A stretch of 64,000 nucleotides of DNA from Pogostemon cablin (taxonomy: Eukaryota; Streptophyta; Magnoliopsida; Lamiales; Lamiaceae), in the NCBI GenBank assembly GCA_023678885.1, contig CM042972.1:12234501-12298500 (forward strand). The letters run 5' to 3'. Within the stretch, counting starts at the first letter, position 1, and each line of letters starts with the position of its first letter. Of the stretch, positions 44,991 through 56,768 are shown piece after piece. The position numbers and the translations under genes were made by a program. The notes under the pieces were generated by a model, which did not search any database, was not told where the DNA came from, and saw only the letters and a program-made list of their open reading frames with translations.

Positions 44991-46428
44991 CTGTCACAAC
45001 CTTCGGATCTGAGCGAGCCTCTTCTTGGGAAATATGAAATACTCTAGTTTGCTTCCTTCCTTGCATAGGTGATTGAGTACTAGGGCCGCTTGAGGCATCG
45101 GGCACTCTGATAACTACAGATCGAGTATCTCTGGGTGTAGAATATGTTAGTTTACCACGAAACTGACCAGAACCCTGACTGCTCGTTCCCATAAGCTGAG
45201 GACAAGAACTTCGCATATGCCCCGGCTGTCGACACTGAAAACATACTTGAGGAGCCTTACAGGGGCCGTCATGATATTTTAGGCAATTCTGGCACTTGCG
45301 ATTTTCACCAACCGATCCCGAGACATTGCTCCCGCCTCTACCAAACTTCTCCCGAGGTTGAGGAAAACTAATAGATACCGAACTTGGTGCGCCACGCGAA
45401 GATCCCACACCCCTATACACCTTCGATGCATTTCCTGGAAATGCGCTCCCTTGCCTTTTCTTTTGAGATCGTTCTGCAAGCTTATGTCTCGCCTGAACTA
45501 AACCTTCTACCCTCAGGGCTTCTTCTACGAGATCGTCAAGACTCTCGTACTTGTCTCCAGACTTGATGCGATCTCGAATATTTAAATTAAGACCATCTTC
45601 AAATCTCTTGCATAAGTCTCTCGTCGTATATGACTCAGGAGCGAATTCTCGCAATTCCAGAAATTTGCTTTCGTACTCCACGACCGACATAATGCCTTGA
45701 AATAGGTTGAAGAACTCCTTTCTCTTTTGATCCTTGATGTACTGAGAGAAGTATCGATCTTTGAATCGTTCCACAAAGATAGCCCACGTAATAGTAACCG
45801 AAGATGTCTCTTTTAGATTCTGCCACCATCGTCGTGCATCTGGGCCTAACAGTTTGGTCGCAATGACCACACGATAACATTCTTCAATCATCAAGGTGTC
45901 AAAGGTCTCTGTAATCTCCTTTAACCATGCCCCCGCTTTAGAAGCATCTCTTGCACCGTCAAATTTCGAAGTCCCCATGTTTTCAACTGCTTTCACCAAA
46001 TCAGGTATAAAAAGTGCACCTCGAGAAGCAGAACCTCCTAAAGCCATTTCTGGAGTAAAAACTGGTACATTAGATGTAGGTAGAATCGATTCATTAGCAC
46101 GAAGAACCTCTTCAGTGACAGTCGTAGTTGTATGAGCCGTTGTAGGTGGTAGAACACCATGTATTCGAATGTGATCATAATACAATTGGTACTGCTCGGG
46201 TGTCATCATGTGCTCAACCCGCAACTGGGCCCGTGGTTGCTCTACCTGGGAAACTGGCACCCTATGATCAGAATTGATAGGGTCCATAACCGTCGGAGGA
46301 ATGACATGATCAGAAGAAACATGTCCTCGAGGTCCACGAGGAACAGAAGAGAGTAGAGGACTCGGAGGATCACGAGGAGCGTGTCCTCGACCTCGACCTC
46401 GACCTCGACGACGAACTGGAGGTGCCAT
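44991..46428 (-). CDS. RE7 Gag (first exon of gag-pol)
   Basis: Start at 46428 (MAPPVRRRGRGRGRGHAPRD), the first ATG after the primer site. Unspliced it would end at 44980 with 482 residues. An Arg/Gly-rich N-terminus is followed by the Retrotrans_gag domain (about 145-290, including RRWWQNLKETSS, FKDRYFSQYIKDQKRKEFF, ELREFAPES). After a Ser-rich basic stretch come a Cys/His cluster (CQNCLKYHDGPCK) and a standard CCHC zinc knuckle, CFQCRQPGHMRSSC near 396, which binds RNA during packaging. The C-terminal EEARSDPKVVTG is the usual lead-in to the protease. No lesions are seen. Confidence 0.94.
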
Positions 46429-46576
46429 AATGACTGAAAGGAAGAAAGGAAAGAAAATGCAAGGTCAACGTCAAGGCAATACGATACCTTAGGATGACAT
46501 AGAAACAAAGTTGGACTCATTGGCTTGACACAAAAAGAATGAGAATCATAAAACCAGGCTCTGATACCAAGAAAGT
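46429..46576 (-). promoter_or_regulatory. RE7 5' untranslated region with primer binding site
   Basis: The minus strand TGGTATCAGAGCCTGG at 46554-46569 is complementary to initiator tRNA-Met. It lies seven bases inside the 5' LTR. The rest of this 148-bp interval has no feature. Confidence 0.9.
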
Positions 46577-48871
46577 TGTCACGCCCCGACCCCAGACAAA
46601 GCGCGACAACCGCCACGTTAACCATAAATTTCACAGAATGGGTGCACTCCACTCCACAAAGTTTATAGAAAACGTAAGGCTTGCTATCAAGTACCTGTAG
46701 AACTGAACAACTGATAACAACGGGTACAACACGAGGACATCATCTCATAAAGTATCAACAAGGATTTACAAAGGTACAAAATTCAACGGTGTAACTTAGT
46801 TTAAAGAAATTATACATGAACGATATAACATCGCGAAGGTACAAAAAGAACATCAAGGGGGTCACCAAATATAAACTATACAATCTCGCCAATGAATCCG
46901 TCAATTTACATAAAAGAGAAAGTACCCAAAACACGGATTGGATGATGAGCAAACGATAGGCAAACCTCCAACCAAAATGATATCAACAGCCTGAAAAGGA
47001 AAGAATGATGGGGGGTGAGCAAAACCACTAGCTCAGTGAGGTGATAAGCCGGTCACCCCGACCCTTATACGAAGCATGTACTCCCACTCGCGGTTCATAA
47101 CATAAAATCCCACAATTCGTCCCACAATAATTATTCTCACTCAGTGTACATATTAATGAAAATAAAAACCTTAGTGAACATTTATGAATAACACAATTAG
47201 TTCAAACAACATGTTATCACATAAAAGACGCGTGGGTAGTCAATATCCTCCTCGAACTGAGCTCTCCGTCGAGAGACAGTCCAAGCCCGTCACCGTTACT
47301 CTAGATAAAATGCACATTAATATTCTTTCTCAATATGCCAAGTGCTAAAGTTCACAATTCAATATCGACTGAATACTTGAAATGATCAAACATATAAACA
47401 TATATGACATGCATGTCCCACACAGGTGACGTTGACTGAGCCTATAATAGACTGATCCATCTAACGATCACCCTCCAGAGTATCAGTATTTGGTAAATGG
47501 ACAGGTGCCTCGTTAGATCTAACTCACGCGGGTTTGCCAATCACGGGCAACTTGGTTGTCACTCTAACTCACCCGAACCGCGACAATTCGGGCTACTTAA
47601 TCAATGTCGCTCCAACTCACCCGAACCGTGACCAATTCGGGCTACTTAACCTTGGTACCAGGCATACATATGCATGTGCATCATAAGATGAATAACGACT
47701 CAAGTTAGAGTCTTAATTGGCACACAAGAATAACCAGAAATCAATAATACTCATAAAATGGCTAACATGACTCTAACCAGAGCAATCGAGCCAATCAGGC
47801 TCTTTACCACATAACATAATACCAAATAATTTTCTTATCAATTAACTAAAACTAAAATAAATGCACATTTAACGAGGGTCCACACTTCCCACAAGAGAAG
47901 GCGTTCCCGAATTATCAACTCACAAGGAAGTGATTAACTCTCTCCGGAATCTGAAGTCGGTCCCTTGCCCTTCGTCGATGGTTCTTTACCTAGAAAGGAG
48001 ATGAGCAATTAAAGACAAATTAAATATAACTAACTATTAGCGTTAACATCCCTTTCATTGCTAAAAACAAATCCTAATCGAGTTCGAACGAGTCGATATT
48101 AAATAAAAATGGCATGTAACTCTTTAACATCAGTTCCCAATCCCATATAACCGTTTCAATACATTAACTAGACGAAACGATAGAAAATAAGTTTGAATTC
48201 GACATAAAAATTCTGAAATTTTCCTGCTAGCGGCAGTTTACGAGAAAAATCATAACTAATTGTAGAATAATCGGATTGAGGTGTTTCAAGTGGCTACGGA
48301 AAGCTAACGAGTTCAACTACGTACAGAAATTAAGTTTGCAAAGTTTCGAGGACAATAGCTATCTCGAAATCAGTTCGAACAGTCTACAAATTTCCCACAT
48401 ACCAAAAAGAAAAACCCCACAAAATTACAAAATTATGGAAGAAGGAAGCTTAATTCACACACCACTTACCTCAAAACAACTTAAAAACCACCTAGGATGA
48501 GGGTTGTAAGGGAGAATTTGGTCAACAAGGGTTTCTCCTCTTCCTCTCTTCTTTCCCCTCTTTTGCTTTTCTTCTCCCGTTCTTCTCTCTTTTTTTTTTT
48601 AACTTTAGTCTTACTAATTATATATCAGGCCATTTAAGTGGGCTGAAACTTTGGGCCACAAAATAAATAAATAAATAAGTTTGGACTTTCTAAAAAAATT
48701 CTAATTGGGCTTAATTGGGCTGGCCTTTTGGGCCATAAAAATAAATAATTAGGTTTTGGGCTTTCTAACAAAATCTAGTTGGGCTAAGATAGGGCTGGCC
48801 TTTTGGGCCATAAAATAAATAAATAGGTTTTGGGCTTTCTAAAAAAAATCTAGTTGAACTAAGATATTATA
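46577..48871 (-). repeat. RE7 5' LTR
   Basis: 2295 bp, nearly identical to 39114-41409. It would hold the promoter on the minus strand. Confidence 0.95.
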
Positions 48872-48876
48872 ATTGT

Positions 48877-50760
48877 CTTCATGTACCTCATTTTAGAAAG
48901 AATTTAATTTAGGTTTCTAAATTGTTTATGGATGGATATTCTATTTCTTTTAATGACAAGGTTGTTATAAGGAAAGATAGAATTGTTATCTGTGATTGTG
49001 CATTGATAGATAATTTGTAGACTCTTAATACAATCTCCCCACGGTACAACAAATTGAATTGAATGATACATCTACTAATAAGAGAAAATAACCTTCAAAA
49101 ATGAACCAAACATATCTTTGGCACCTAAGACTAGGTCATATTAACTTGAGTATGATTCAAAGGTTGATAGCTGATGGACCTCTGAGTTCATTAGTAGTGG
49201 AAAATTATCCAACTTGCGAATCCTACTTGGAAGGAAAAATGACAAAAAGGCCTTTAAAGGCAGAGGGGTATAGAGCCAAGGATCTATTGAAATTGGTTCA
49301 TTCTGATTTATGGGGTCTTATGTCTATCCATGCAAGAGGTGGTTATGAATACTTCGTCACTTTTATTAACAATTATTCTAGATACGGATATATTTATTTG
49401 ATGCGCCGCAAGTCTGAGTGCTTTAATAAATTCAAAGAGTACAAGGCTGATGTGGAAAAGCAACTTGGAAAATATATCAAGACACTACGATCTGACCGTG
49501 GTGGCGAATACCTCTTGGGAGAGTTTAGGAATTATTTGTCAGATGAAGGGATTGAATCCCAATTGTCTGCATCGGGCACACCCCAGCAGAATGGTGTAGC
49601 GGAAAGAAATAATTCTCTTATGGAAATTGTAAGATCAATGATGAGTTATTTGGAATTACCTAATTCATTTTGGGGATACGCCTTAAAAACAGCTGCTTAC
49701 ATTCTAAACTTAGTACCTTCTAAATCGGTAGCTTCCACACCCATTGAATTGTGGACTAAGCGAAAGCCTAATCTGAAACACTTTCGGATTTGGGGTGCTC
49801 CAGCACATGTGTTGAAGACGGATACTGATAAGTTAGAATCTCGTACGGAAGTTTGTCTGTTTGTAGGATATCCTAAAGGAACGAAAGGTGTTTTGTTTTA
49901 TAATCCAAAAGACCAAAAGGTAATTGTAAGCATGAACGCTAGATTTTTGGAAGAGGATTATGTAATTAACCACAAACCCATGAGTAAAATTGTTCTAGAT
50001 GAAGTAAGAGAGGAAACACCATACATTATACCAACTGTACAAGAGGATATACCACAGGACACTGTACCGCGTGTTACACCTGATTCACAATTGCCTGCGG
50101 AGCCTCGTCGTAGTGGGAGGTTTGTGAGACAACTGGATAGATTCATGGGATTGGGAGAGTCTTCTGACTTGGTCCCTGGTAAACATGAAATTGACCTATG
50201 GAATTACAATGAGGCACTGCAAGATAAATATGCTCAATTATGGGAAAATGCAATGAAATCTGAAATAGAATCCATGTATTGTAATCAAGTCTGGGAGCTT
50301 GTAGAACCACCCAATGGTATAAAAGCTATTGGATGCAAGTGGGTCGATAAAAGAAAAAGAGGATCTGACTGTAAGGTGGAAACCTTTAAAGCAAGGCTTG
50401 TTGCTAAAGGATATACTCAGAAAGAATGAATCGATTATAAGGAAACCTTCTCGTCTGTGGCCATGCTTAAGTCAATCCGAATTCTTGTGTCTATTGCAGC
50501 TCATATGGATTATGAGGTATGGCAAATGGATGTCAAGACAGCTTTCCTAAATGGAAGTCTTGAGGAAAACATCTATATGAAGCAGCCAGAGGGATTCATT
50601 GCAAAGGGAGAAGAGCATCTTGTGTGTAAGCTTAATAGGTTCATTTATGGATTGAAACAAGCTTCAAGATCATGGAACATCCATTTTGATGAAGTGATCC
50701 AGTCATATGGATTTATTTATTGTCCGGATGAATCATGTGTGTACGAGAAGTGTGACTAAA
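48877..50760 (+). pseudogene. RE6 protease end, integrase and reverse transcriptase
   Basis: After RE7 the copia frame resumes in pieces. The integrase zinc region (WHLRLGHINLSMIQRL, then CESYLEGKM) has lost one Cys. The core shows HSDLWG, RSDRGGEYL and NGVAERNNSL, which hold the Asp-Asp-Glu triad. The reverse transcriptase begins near 50260 (VWELVEPPNG, CKWVDKRKRG). It has a TGA at 50427 and a TAA at about 50757, and includes WQMDVKTAFLNGSLEENIYM and RFIYGLKQASRSWN. The 442-residue frame 49101-50429 is the longest intact part. It would integrate and copy the element; the stops prevent that. Confidence 0.9.
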
Positions 50761-51780
50761 ACGTAGTGGTATTTCTTGTACTCTACGTGGATGATATTCT
50801 TCTCATTGGAAATAATGTAAAGGTATTGTCAGGCGTAAGGGTATGGCTTTTTCCAAGCAGTTTGAGATGAAAGACTTAGGAGAAGTCGGACATATTCTTG
50901 GGATCAAATTAATAAGGGATCATAAGAAAAGAGTTTTGTGCCTTATCCCAAGCTTCATACATTGATACAATCCAAGCTCGTTTTAGCATGCAAGATTCCA
51001 AGAAAGATTTTCTACCTTTCAGACATGGAATACCTCTGTCTAAAGAATGTGTCTAAAAACACAACAGGAAATAGAGGAGATGAAGATGGTTCCTTATGCT
51101 TCGGCAGTAGGAAGCCTCATGTATGCTATGTTATGTACAAGGCCAGATATCTGTTATGCTGTGGGCATGGTCAGTAGGTATCAAAGTAATCCAGGACAAG
51201 GGCATTGGACTGCAGTAAAGCATATTTTGAAGTACTTGGGAAGGACTAGGGATTATGTGCTGGTTTACCGGGTAGATACTTTGTTACCTTTGGGTTATAC
51301 TGATTCAGATTTCCAGTCAGATAGGGATGCTAGTAAATTCACCTCGGGTTATGTGTTTACTCTTGGAGGAGGAGTCATAATATAGAGGAGTGTAAAACAT
51401 AAATGCATTGCGGACTCTACCATGGAAGCTTAATATATAGCAGCCTCTAAAGAAGCAGTATGGCTTAGAACTTCTTAATGGACTTGGATGTGATTCTTGG
51501 TTTGCCCAAAGTGATCACAATTTATTGTGATAACAGTGGTGCAGTAGCTAACTCGAATGAACCACGAGCCCATAAGGGGAGTAAACATATTGAGCGCAAG
51601 TACCACCTGATACGAGACATCATTAAAAGAGAAGAGGTCGTTGTCGCTAATATTGTATCGGAGGATAACATAGCTAATCCTTTTACTAAGAGCCTTCTAA
51701 CGAAATCGTTTGATGGGCATGTAGAGGAATGGGGATTAGATGCGTGTCAGCAGATATGGCAGCGTAGTCTTTTAGTATAA
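50761..51780 (+). pseudogene. RE6 reverse transcriptase end and RNase H
   Basis: The active-site box LYVDDILLIGN is intact at about 50780-50815. A frameshift follows, then FEMKDLGEVGHILGIKL, stops around 50960-51050, and the readable 51047-51385 segment (VPYASAVGSLMYAMLCTRPD, HILKYLGRTRDY). RNase H pieces (YTDSDFQSDRD, then YCDNSGAVANS and HIERKYHLIRD) are split by stops at about 51385 and 51430. The pol frame ends at 51780, ten bases before the 3' LTR. Confidence 0.88.
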
Positions 51781-51789
51781 GTGGGAGAT
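51779..51789 (+). promoter_or_regulatory. RE6 polypurine tract
   Basis: AAGTGGGAGAT directly before the 3' LTR, the standard copia form. Confidence 0.85.
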
Positions 51790-52993
51790 TGTTAGATCGT
51801 ATACTAAAAGTCTGGCTTTTATATGAAATAATGTTTTAACAATTTATTTGATGAGAATCATATGATCAAACATTTTGCATATTATAATTTATTTAAATGT
51901 TTGTACAAAAGTCCATTTACTTTATACTGTAGATAATAAGTTGTGCGACAACACGCGGAAGATCATATTATCGGTTCCCTTATAAAGTATAAACAGATAT
52001 TCACAACCGAGATAGACGGGGACTATCTATCGGGATGGTTGTAGTGTGATTTGATATTAGTTTTCTTAACTATAGAATCACATTAGTGCGCTTTGTGTAT
52101 ATTGAGTAGGACCGCTTGAGATCGTTCGACTTGTACTGTCTATATAGGAGAACTTGATTTCAGTTATTATGGATGTTCATGCTCTTAATCCCTGTACAAT
52201 AACCTCGACACGTAAGACAGTATGTATTTCTTTGATTCATCAATGGGTGAGATTTACATGTAATTAAATTAACAAACTCGATGAGTTGGGAAGTAGTGTT
52301 GTCTCTATGGTGTGTTGTTGATTGTAGAAGAAATTCGTGTCCTATTTAGGTTGATAATGTCCCCTTAAGGAGCTCATAAGGATTATCATGTAAATCTTGC
52401 AAGTGGATTAATTCCGGCATGATAATGAGGTTGAGTGGTACTACTCTTAGATGAGAAATTAATTAATTTGAGTTGTCAATAACTTAATTAATTAATGGGC
52501 ATTGTATATCTTAAACATGGGAAAACTGTCGGGCTTATAATAAAAAGGAGCCCATAACGTAATTATGGGATTAGAACGGTAGTGCAGTAATAATATTTTA
52601 GTGGACTATATTATTATTATTGGACTTAAGTATAAGTTTTGGGGTAAATTTGGATATTTAAGCTCAATGGAGGCCCAACTCTAATTTCTCCTCCTAGTCC
52701 ATATTGTAGCCCATATATAGGTCATCTTAGCTTCTTGAACCCTATGTATGCGCCACTTTTGATGTGAGAAAAGGAATAGGAGTAGATTGAGAAGATCCTG
52801 AAGATCGTCGTCCACATTACGTCAAGATTGGATTTCGGGAATAAAGCAGAAGATCAATATGTTGTTCTCTGCAGCTGTTCATATTCAACACACCTTGGTG
52901 AAAGGTAATATGTTTCTGATTTATTGCTTCTGCTAGATTAGAAACGTATGGAACCCTAATAGTTCAAGCTAACCAAATGATCGAACGCCAATA
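51790..52993 (+). repeat. RE6 3' LTR
   Basis: 1204 bp, TGTTAGATCGTATAC to CGCCAATA, followed by AGAAC. Confidence 0.92.
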
Positions 52994-52998
52994 AGAAC

Positions 52999-53374
52999 AA
53001 CAAATTGAGAGGATCTTGAAGATCATCGCTCATATGACATCAAGATTGGACTTGGGAATACAACAGAAGATCAAGAGGTTGTTTTCAGCAACCTGATCGT
53101 CAAATTTCATGATTATTATGTATTTGTGTGGAACTCAAAACTGGTTGTGTGATACTCCGTTGGAAAGACACGGAAAAGAGTATCGTTTTGACGCAAAGAT
53201 CACTCAAATCGGAGAATGGGTGAGGAGCGTGAGGTTGTGCATGCTGCCTGTGAGAATCAGTCTTCTTCAACATACCATGGTGAAAGGTAATGCAAATCTT
53301 TATTCTTGCTTCCGTTGATATAGTTTACATGGAACCCTAACGGTTCACGTTAACCAAACGATCAAATACCAACA
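52999..53374 (+). repeat. RE5 solo LTR, right part
   Basis: Continues 33860-34822 after removal of RE6 and ends ACCAACA. It matches the last 380 bp of 29479-30858. Confidence 0.88.
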
Positions 53375-53842
53375 TTTGCATGGGTCTGATTGTACGTTGG
53401 ATTGATGTTTTTATGTGAAATTGATGATGCATATGTCATGGGATTGAGTTTAATTGTTGAATTTATGCATGAGCTTGTTGATTTTGTGTGAAGGTGATAA
53501 GTAATTAAATGTGTGAAATTGATGCATGCTATGAATTATGCTTAAGTGTTGGATTTTTGTTTCATTATGAATCATGTTGGTATTGATGTTGAAGCTAAGT
53601 GAACTCTTGGTTATGACTTAGGATTTTTGAGTTTAATTTATCTATGATTAAATGTGTTTGTGGATTAAAATTTGATGTTGTTATACATGTGAAGTTATGG
53701 AGAAGTTGATTCATGAGTTGGTTTTATGCATATGGATTTGAAGTCTTGAGTAGGATCTATGCTAGAACTAGTCTTAGGTTGGCTACTTGATTTCTTGCCT
53801 TTGTTGTGCATTGAAATACAATCTTTGTATGTTAAGGAATAG

Positions 53843-55225
53843 CTACCACTAGTTCCAAGAGGAAGGAGACTAGGACACCTCGAAAGGGTGAGACTGCTAA
53901 GAAGTTGAAGCAAGATAAGAGGTTGCCCGCTTATTTTGATCTGTGGATTAAGGGTGCGGTGCAATTTCAGAGAAGATTACACACAGACTAGATACCAGGA
54001 GGATAGGGCTATGGTGGACGTGGGAATAATTAATGACATAAGGTGGATATTTAACCTAGTTGGGATTAGTCAGTTGATGGACTTGAAGAGAGATACCTAT
54101 TTTCACATTACTACAGAGATGTTGTGCACGTTGGAGTGTGACCGTGGAGATGGTCTCTTTCCATACTCGATATTCTTTCAGCTTGGGTGAGAATGGAGAA
54201 TGTTGTGTGCTAATTAGTTCAATGAGATTTTTGAATGTCCGGACGGAATAGGACAAGAGGAACACAAGGATTTCGACCCACATGTCTTCTGGAGGTCCAC
54301 CACCGGGGAGCAAGAAGACTTCATGTCCAACTCTTCAAGGGTTGCTTTTATTCGCAACCCGGTGATTTCCTACATGGATCGGATCTTAGAAAACATGGTG
54401 TTTGCCCGATCAGAGGGCAATTGCATGCCACTAGGGGAGTTGTATGTTATGTGGTGTATGATGAATTAGTGTGATTCATTTCAATGTTGGAGCATACCTG
54501 TTTTAGTAGTTACATAGGTTCACCACACACTCATTTCAGCGAATCAACATTGGAGGGTTGATCACTTCGATAGTGGAGCATTTTGGTATAGATTGTCTAG
54601 ATACCAGCCGATTCGAGATAATCTCGACTTGATTATAGCAGCGTGTATGAGGATGGGTTTTGCTCAAAGGAAGGATGATGCTTGGATGTTTATTCATGGG
54701 AAGAATCCAGTGTCCTTTATGTTTCATTTCTCTCTTGTTGATCTTACCACCGTCCAGATCAACGCGAACGTCTTGATAAATACTCCTCCACACAAGGCGA
54801 TCTCTGATACTTATATCGGTAACGGAGATTGGAGGGTGTTGGCTTCGATGTATATCAATGGGATCTACTTGGATGTGGATATGATTCTAATAAGAGAGCC
54901 TGAGGAGGAGGAGAAGGTAGAGCTACAGTATGAGCACCAGCAGTTTGATAATTCGATTCCTGAGATGCATGGAGAGATGCCTTTTGAGCATCTGGAGATG
55001 GGAGTTCCTCCCATGTATCCATAGCCGCCACAGCACTAGACACCATAATAGCCACAGCCAACGCAGCAGCAACAGTATGATTTTTGGAGGACTCAGAATC
55101 AATTCTATCGGGAGCAGTTTAGGTTGACGAACGAGCACTTCGTCACCTTGAACAACAACCAGCAAGAGACCAACCACCAGTTTGCTTTGGCGAATAACAA
55201 CTATGCTGCACTCAACTTGAGGTAA
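53843..55225 (+). pseudogene. RE4 Athila ORF-1-type gene, second exon
   Basis: It opens with a basic stretch (TTSSKRKETRTPRKGETAKK) after a splice acceptor. Frame changes near 53935 and 54180 and stops near 54470 and 54515 break it. Recognisable pieces are MDLKRDTYFHITTEML, the phrase DFDPHVFWRSTTGEQEDF, RNPVISYMDRILENMVFARS, and the longest open part 54593-55024 (143 residues). The end is Gln/Asn-rich (NEHFVTLNNNQQETNHQF). The order and motifs fit the Athila ORF-1 family, a plant-only protein of unclear role that lies after pol and has been compared to envelope genes. No transmembrane segment is obvious here. Confidence 0.68.
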
Positions 55226-56768
55226 ATGCATTGGATGATAACTATAAAGAGGTGGATAGAAGCTTAGGGTACTTCAGAGGGACTTTGATTTATGGCGCAT
55301 GGAGGATAGTGATAATGATGCTCCTCAGCAGTAGATGGTGCGCCAGGTTTTTGTCTTTGTCTGTTTTCTCTCACCTCCCTTCTATTTTTCTCTTTATAGG
55401 TTGAGTTATTGTGTGGGTTGTTTGTATTGGTATATTGAGAGTGATTCATGTGTGCATGGCTGTACTTGATACTGATATGGAGGGTGATGGATTTGGATTG
55501 ATAGACTTGTTTTGGATTGTTTGATTGGATTGGTTGATAAAGATGTTGACTTATTGACAAGCATGTTGTACTTGTATTTGATGCATGTTAATTTTGTTGA
55601 TGAGGGCATGTATCATTTTATTTGATTACTTGAAGTTCATGTAGAGATTGATTTCGATTGCATGCTTTGAAGAGTGCTTAGGAAGTCTATTACCCATGTG
55701 AGAATTTTGAGCCTTATGAAATCATGCTACATCAATGCATGATAGTTTATTTTTGTAAGTATCGTTCATATGTTCGTATTCTAGAACTTGGCTTGGAGTC
55801 TTACTTGAGATTTATTATTGTTAAATATTAGGACATGATGTTAGGGCATTATTGTTTTATTGAGCCACTTAGTCAAATTTTACCTTCCCTTTTCATGTGT
55901 ATATCATTGAAAGCCTCGTTAAGCCTTTAAGCTTTTTCCTTGGTAAGCCTTTAATAAAAAGCCTCTTATTAACCTTTTACTTGAGCCTTAAATACTCTAT
56001 TTGCAGGTAGAGAGTTAAGGTGAATAAGTGGCTAGTGAAGAATAAAAGAAAAGGAAATAAAGATTAGTGAAGTGAAAGTAAAAGTGAAAGTGAAAGAAAA
56101 ATTCATGGTTAAATCTTGTTTGGGGGGTAGTGCTCGAAACTGGTATCCCGTCTATTGTGAAGGGTAGTGCCCGAAATTGGTATCCTTGTGTAAAAAGAAG
56201 AAGAATGTTGCCTCCAAGTGAAGAAGGAGATAAGAAGAATCAAAAGGATCGTGAGAATGAAGACGGAGAAAAAGATATAAGCTATTTGATGAAAAGCAAA
56301 GCTCCAAGGTAATTCTCTACTAGTGAATTAGTCACTTTGTTCATATTCTCCTACCTTTACAAAAAAACCAACATTATAACCCAAAAGCAAGTCCTTTGTG
56401 ATCCTAGTATTGAAACAATTATGAGTTGATGGTTGAGATCCTTGCCAAGCTTATAGTTACGTGGATGTGTGAATTGATTATGAGCGTATATACTAACCCT
56501 TTAATTGTATATCTTTTATACTTGAGTGCGAGAGTAAACACTATCCTAGTGAGCTAAATGACTTGAGCACTCCGATGAGTATTGTGATTGATTGATATTT
56601 ATGCATGAATGAAAGGCATGATGTAAGTGATACTTGTTTTGAATTTATAGGATTGTGTGTGTTAGTATAAGTTGTGCATGTTTTGTTGAACTTGTAAATT
56701 TCACACTCTCTTGCCTCTTGTTTTGTATTTCGTTGCCTCAGGACGAGCAATATGTAAGTTTGGAGGTT
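55226..56768 (+). other. RE4 3' spacer
   Basis: Non-coding. A small duplication, GGTAGTGCTCGAAACTGGTA / GGTAGTGCCCGAAATTGGTA, lies at about 56127-56182. It ends with a purine-rich tract, AAGTTTGGAGGTT, before the LTR. The 60-residue frame at 56130 spans that duplication and is not convincing. Confidence 0.55.

Larger units (their letters stand above)
39114..48871 (-). mobile_element. RE7, intact Tekay-like chromovirus (Ty3/gypsy)
   Basis: 9758 bp on the minus strand with LTRs 46577-48871 (5') and 39114-41409 (3'), initiator tRNA-Met primer site, polypurine tract, complete gag and pol, and the duplication ATTGT. The C-terminal chromodomain region and the protease-linked gag place it with the Tekay/Del chromoviruses. 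The LTRs are almost identical by eye (substitutions near 39410/46873 and near 39477/46940, and a length change in a CT/T run near 41120/48585), so it is the youngest insertion here and may be autonomous. Confidence 0.96.
34823..52993 (+). mobile_element. RE6, Ty1/copia retrotransposon
   Basis: LTRs 34823-36031 and 51790-52993, flanked by AGAAC (34818-34822 and 52994-52998). The order gag, protease, integrase, reverse transcriptase, RNase H defines Ty1/copia. It is inserted into an LTR of the related element RE5 and is itself interrupted by RE7 (39114-48871). Coding regions carry several stops and frameshifts. Both LTRs end TA in place of CA. Confidence 0.93.
29342..53842 (+). other. Putative intron of the RE4 ORF-1 gene, filled by nested elements
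   Basis: Donor GTATGTTTTC at 29342 and acceptor AAGGAATAG ending at 53842. Without the inserted elements (29479-53374) the intron would be about 605 bp, AT-rich and without genes. The region 53375-53842 is the 3' part of this intron. Confidence 0.5.

Noticed and set aside
54593..55024. A separate host gene of 143 codons
   Set aside because: It continues the Athila ORF-1-type similarity from upstream frames and starts only because of stops before it.
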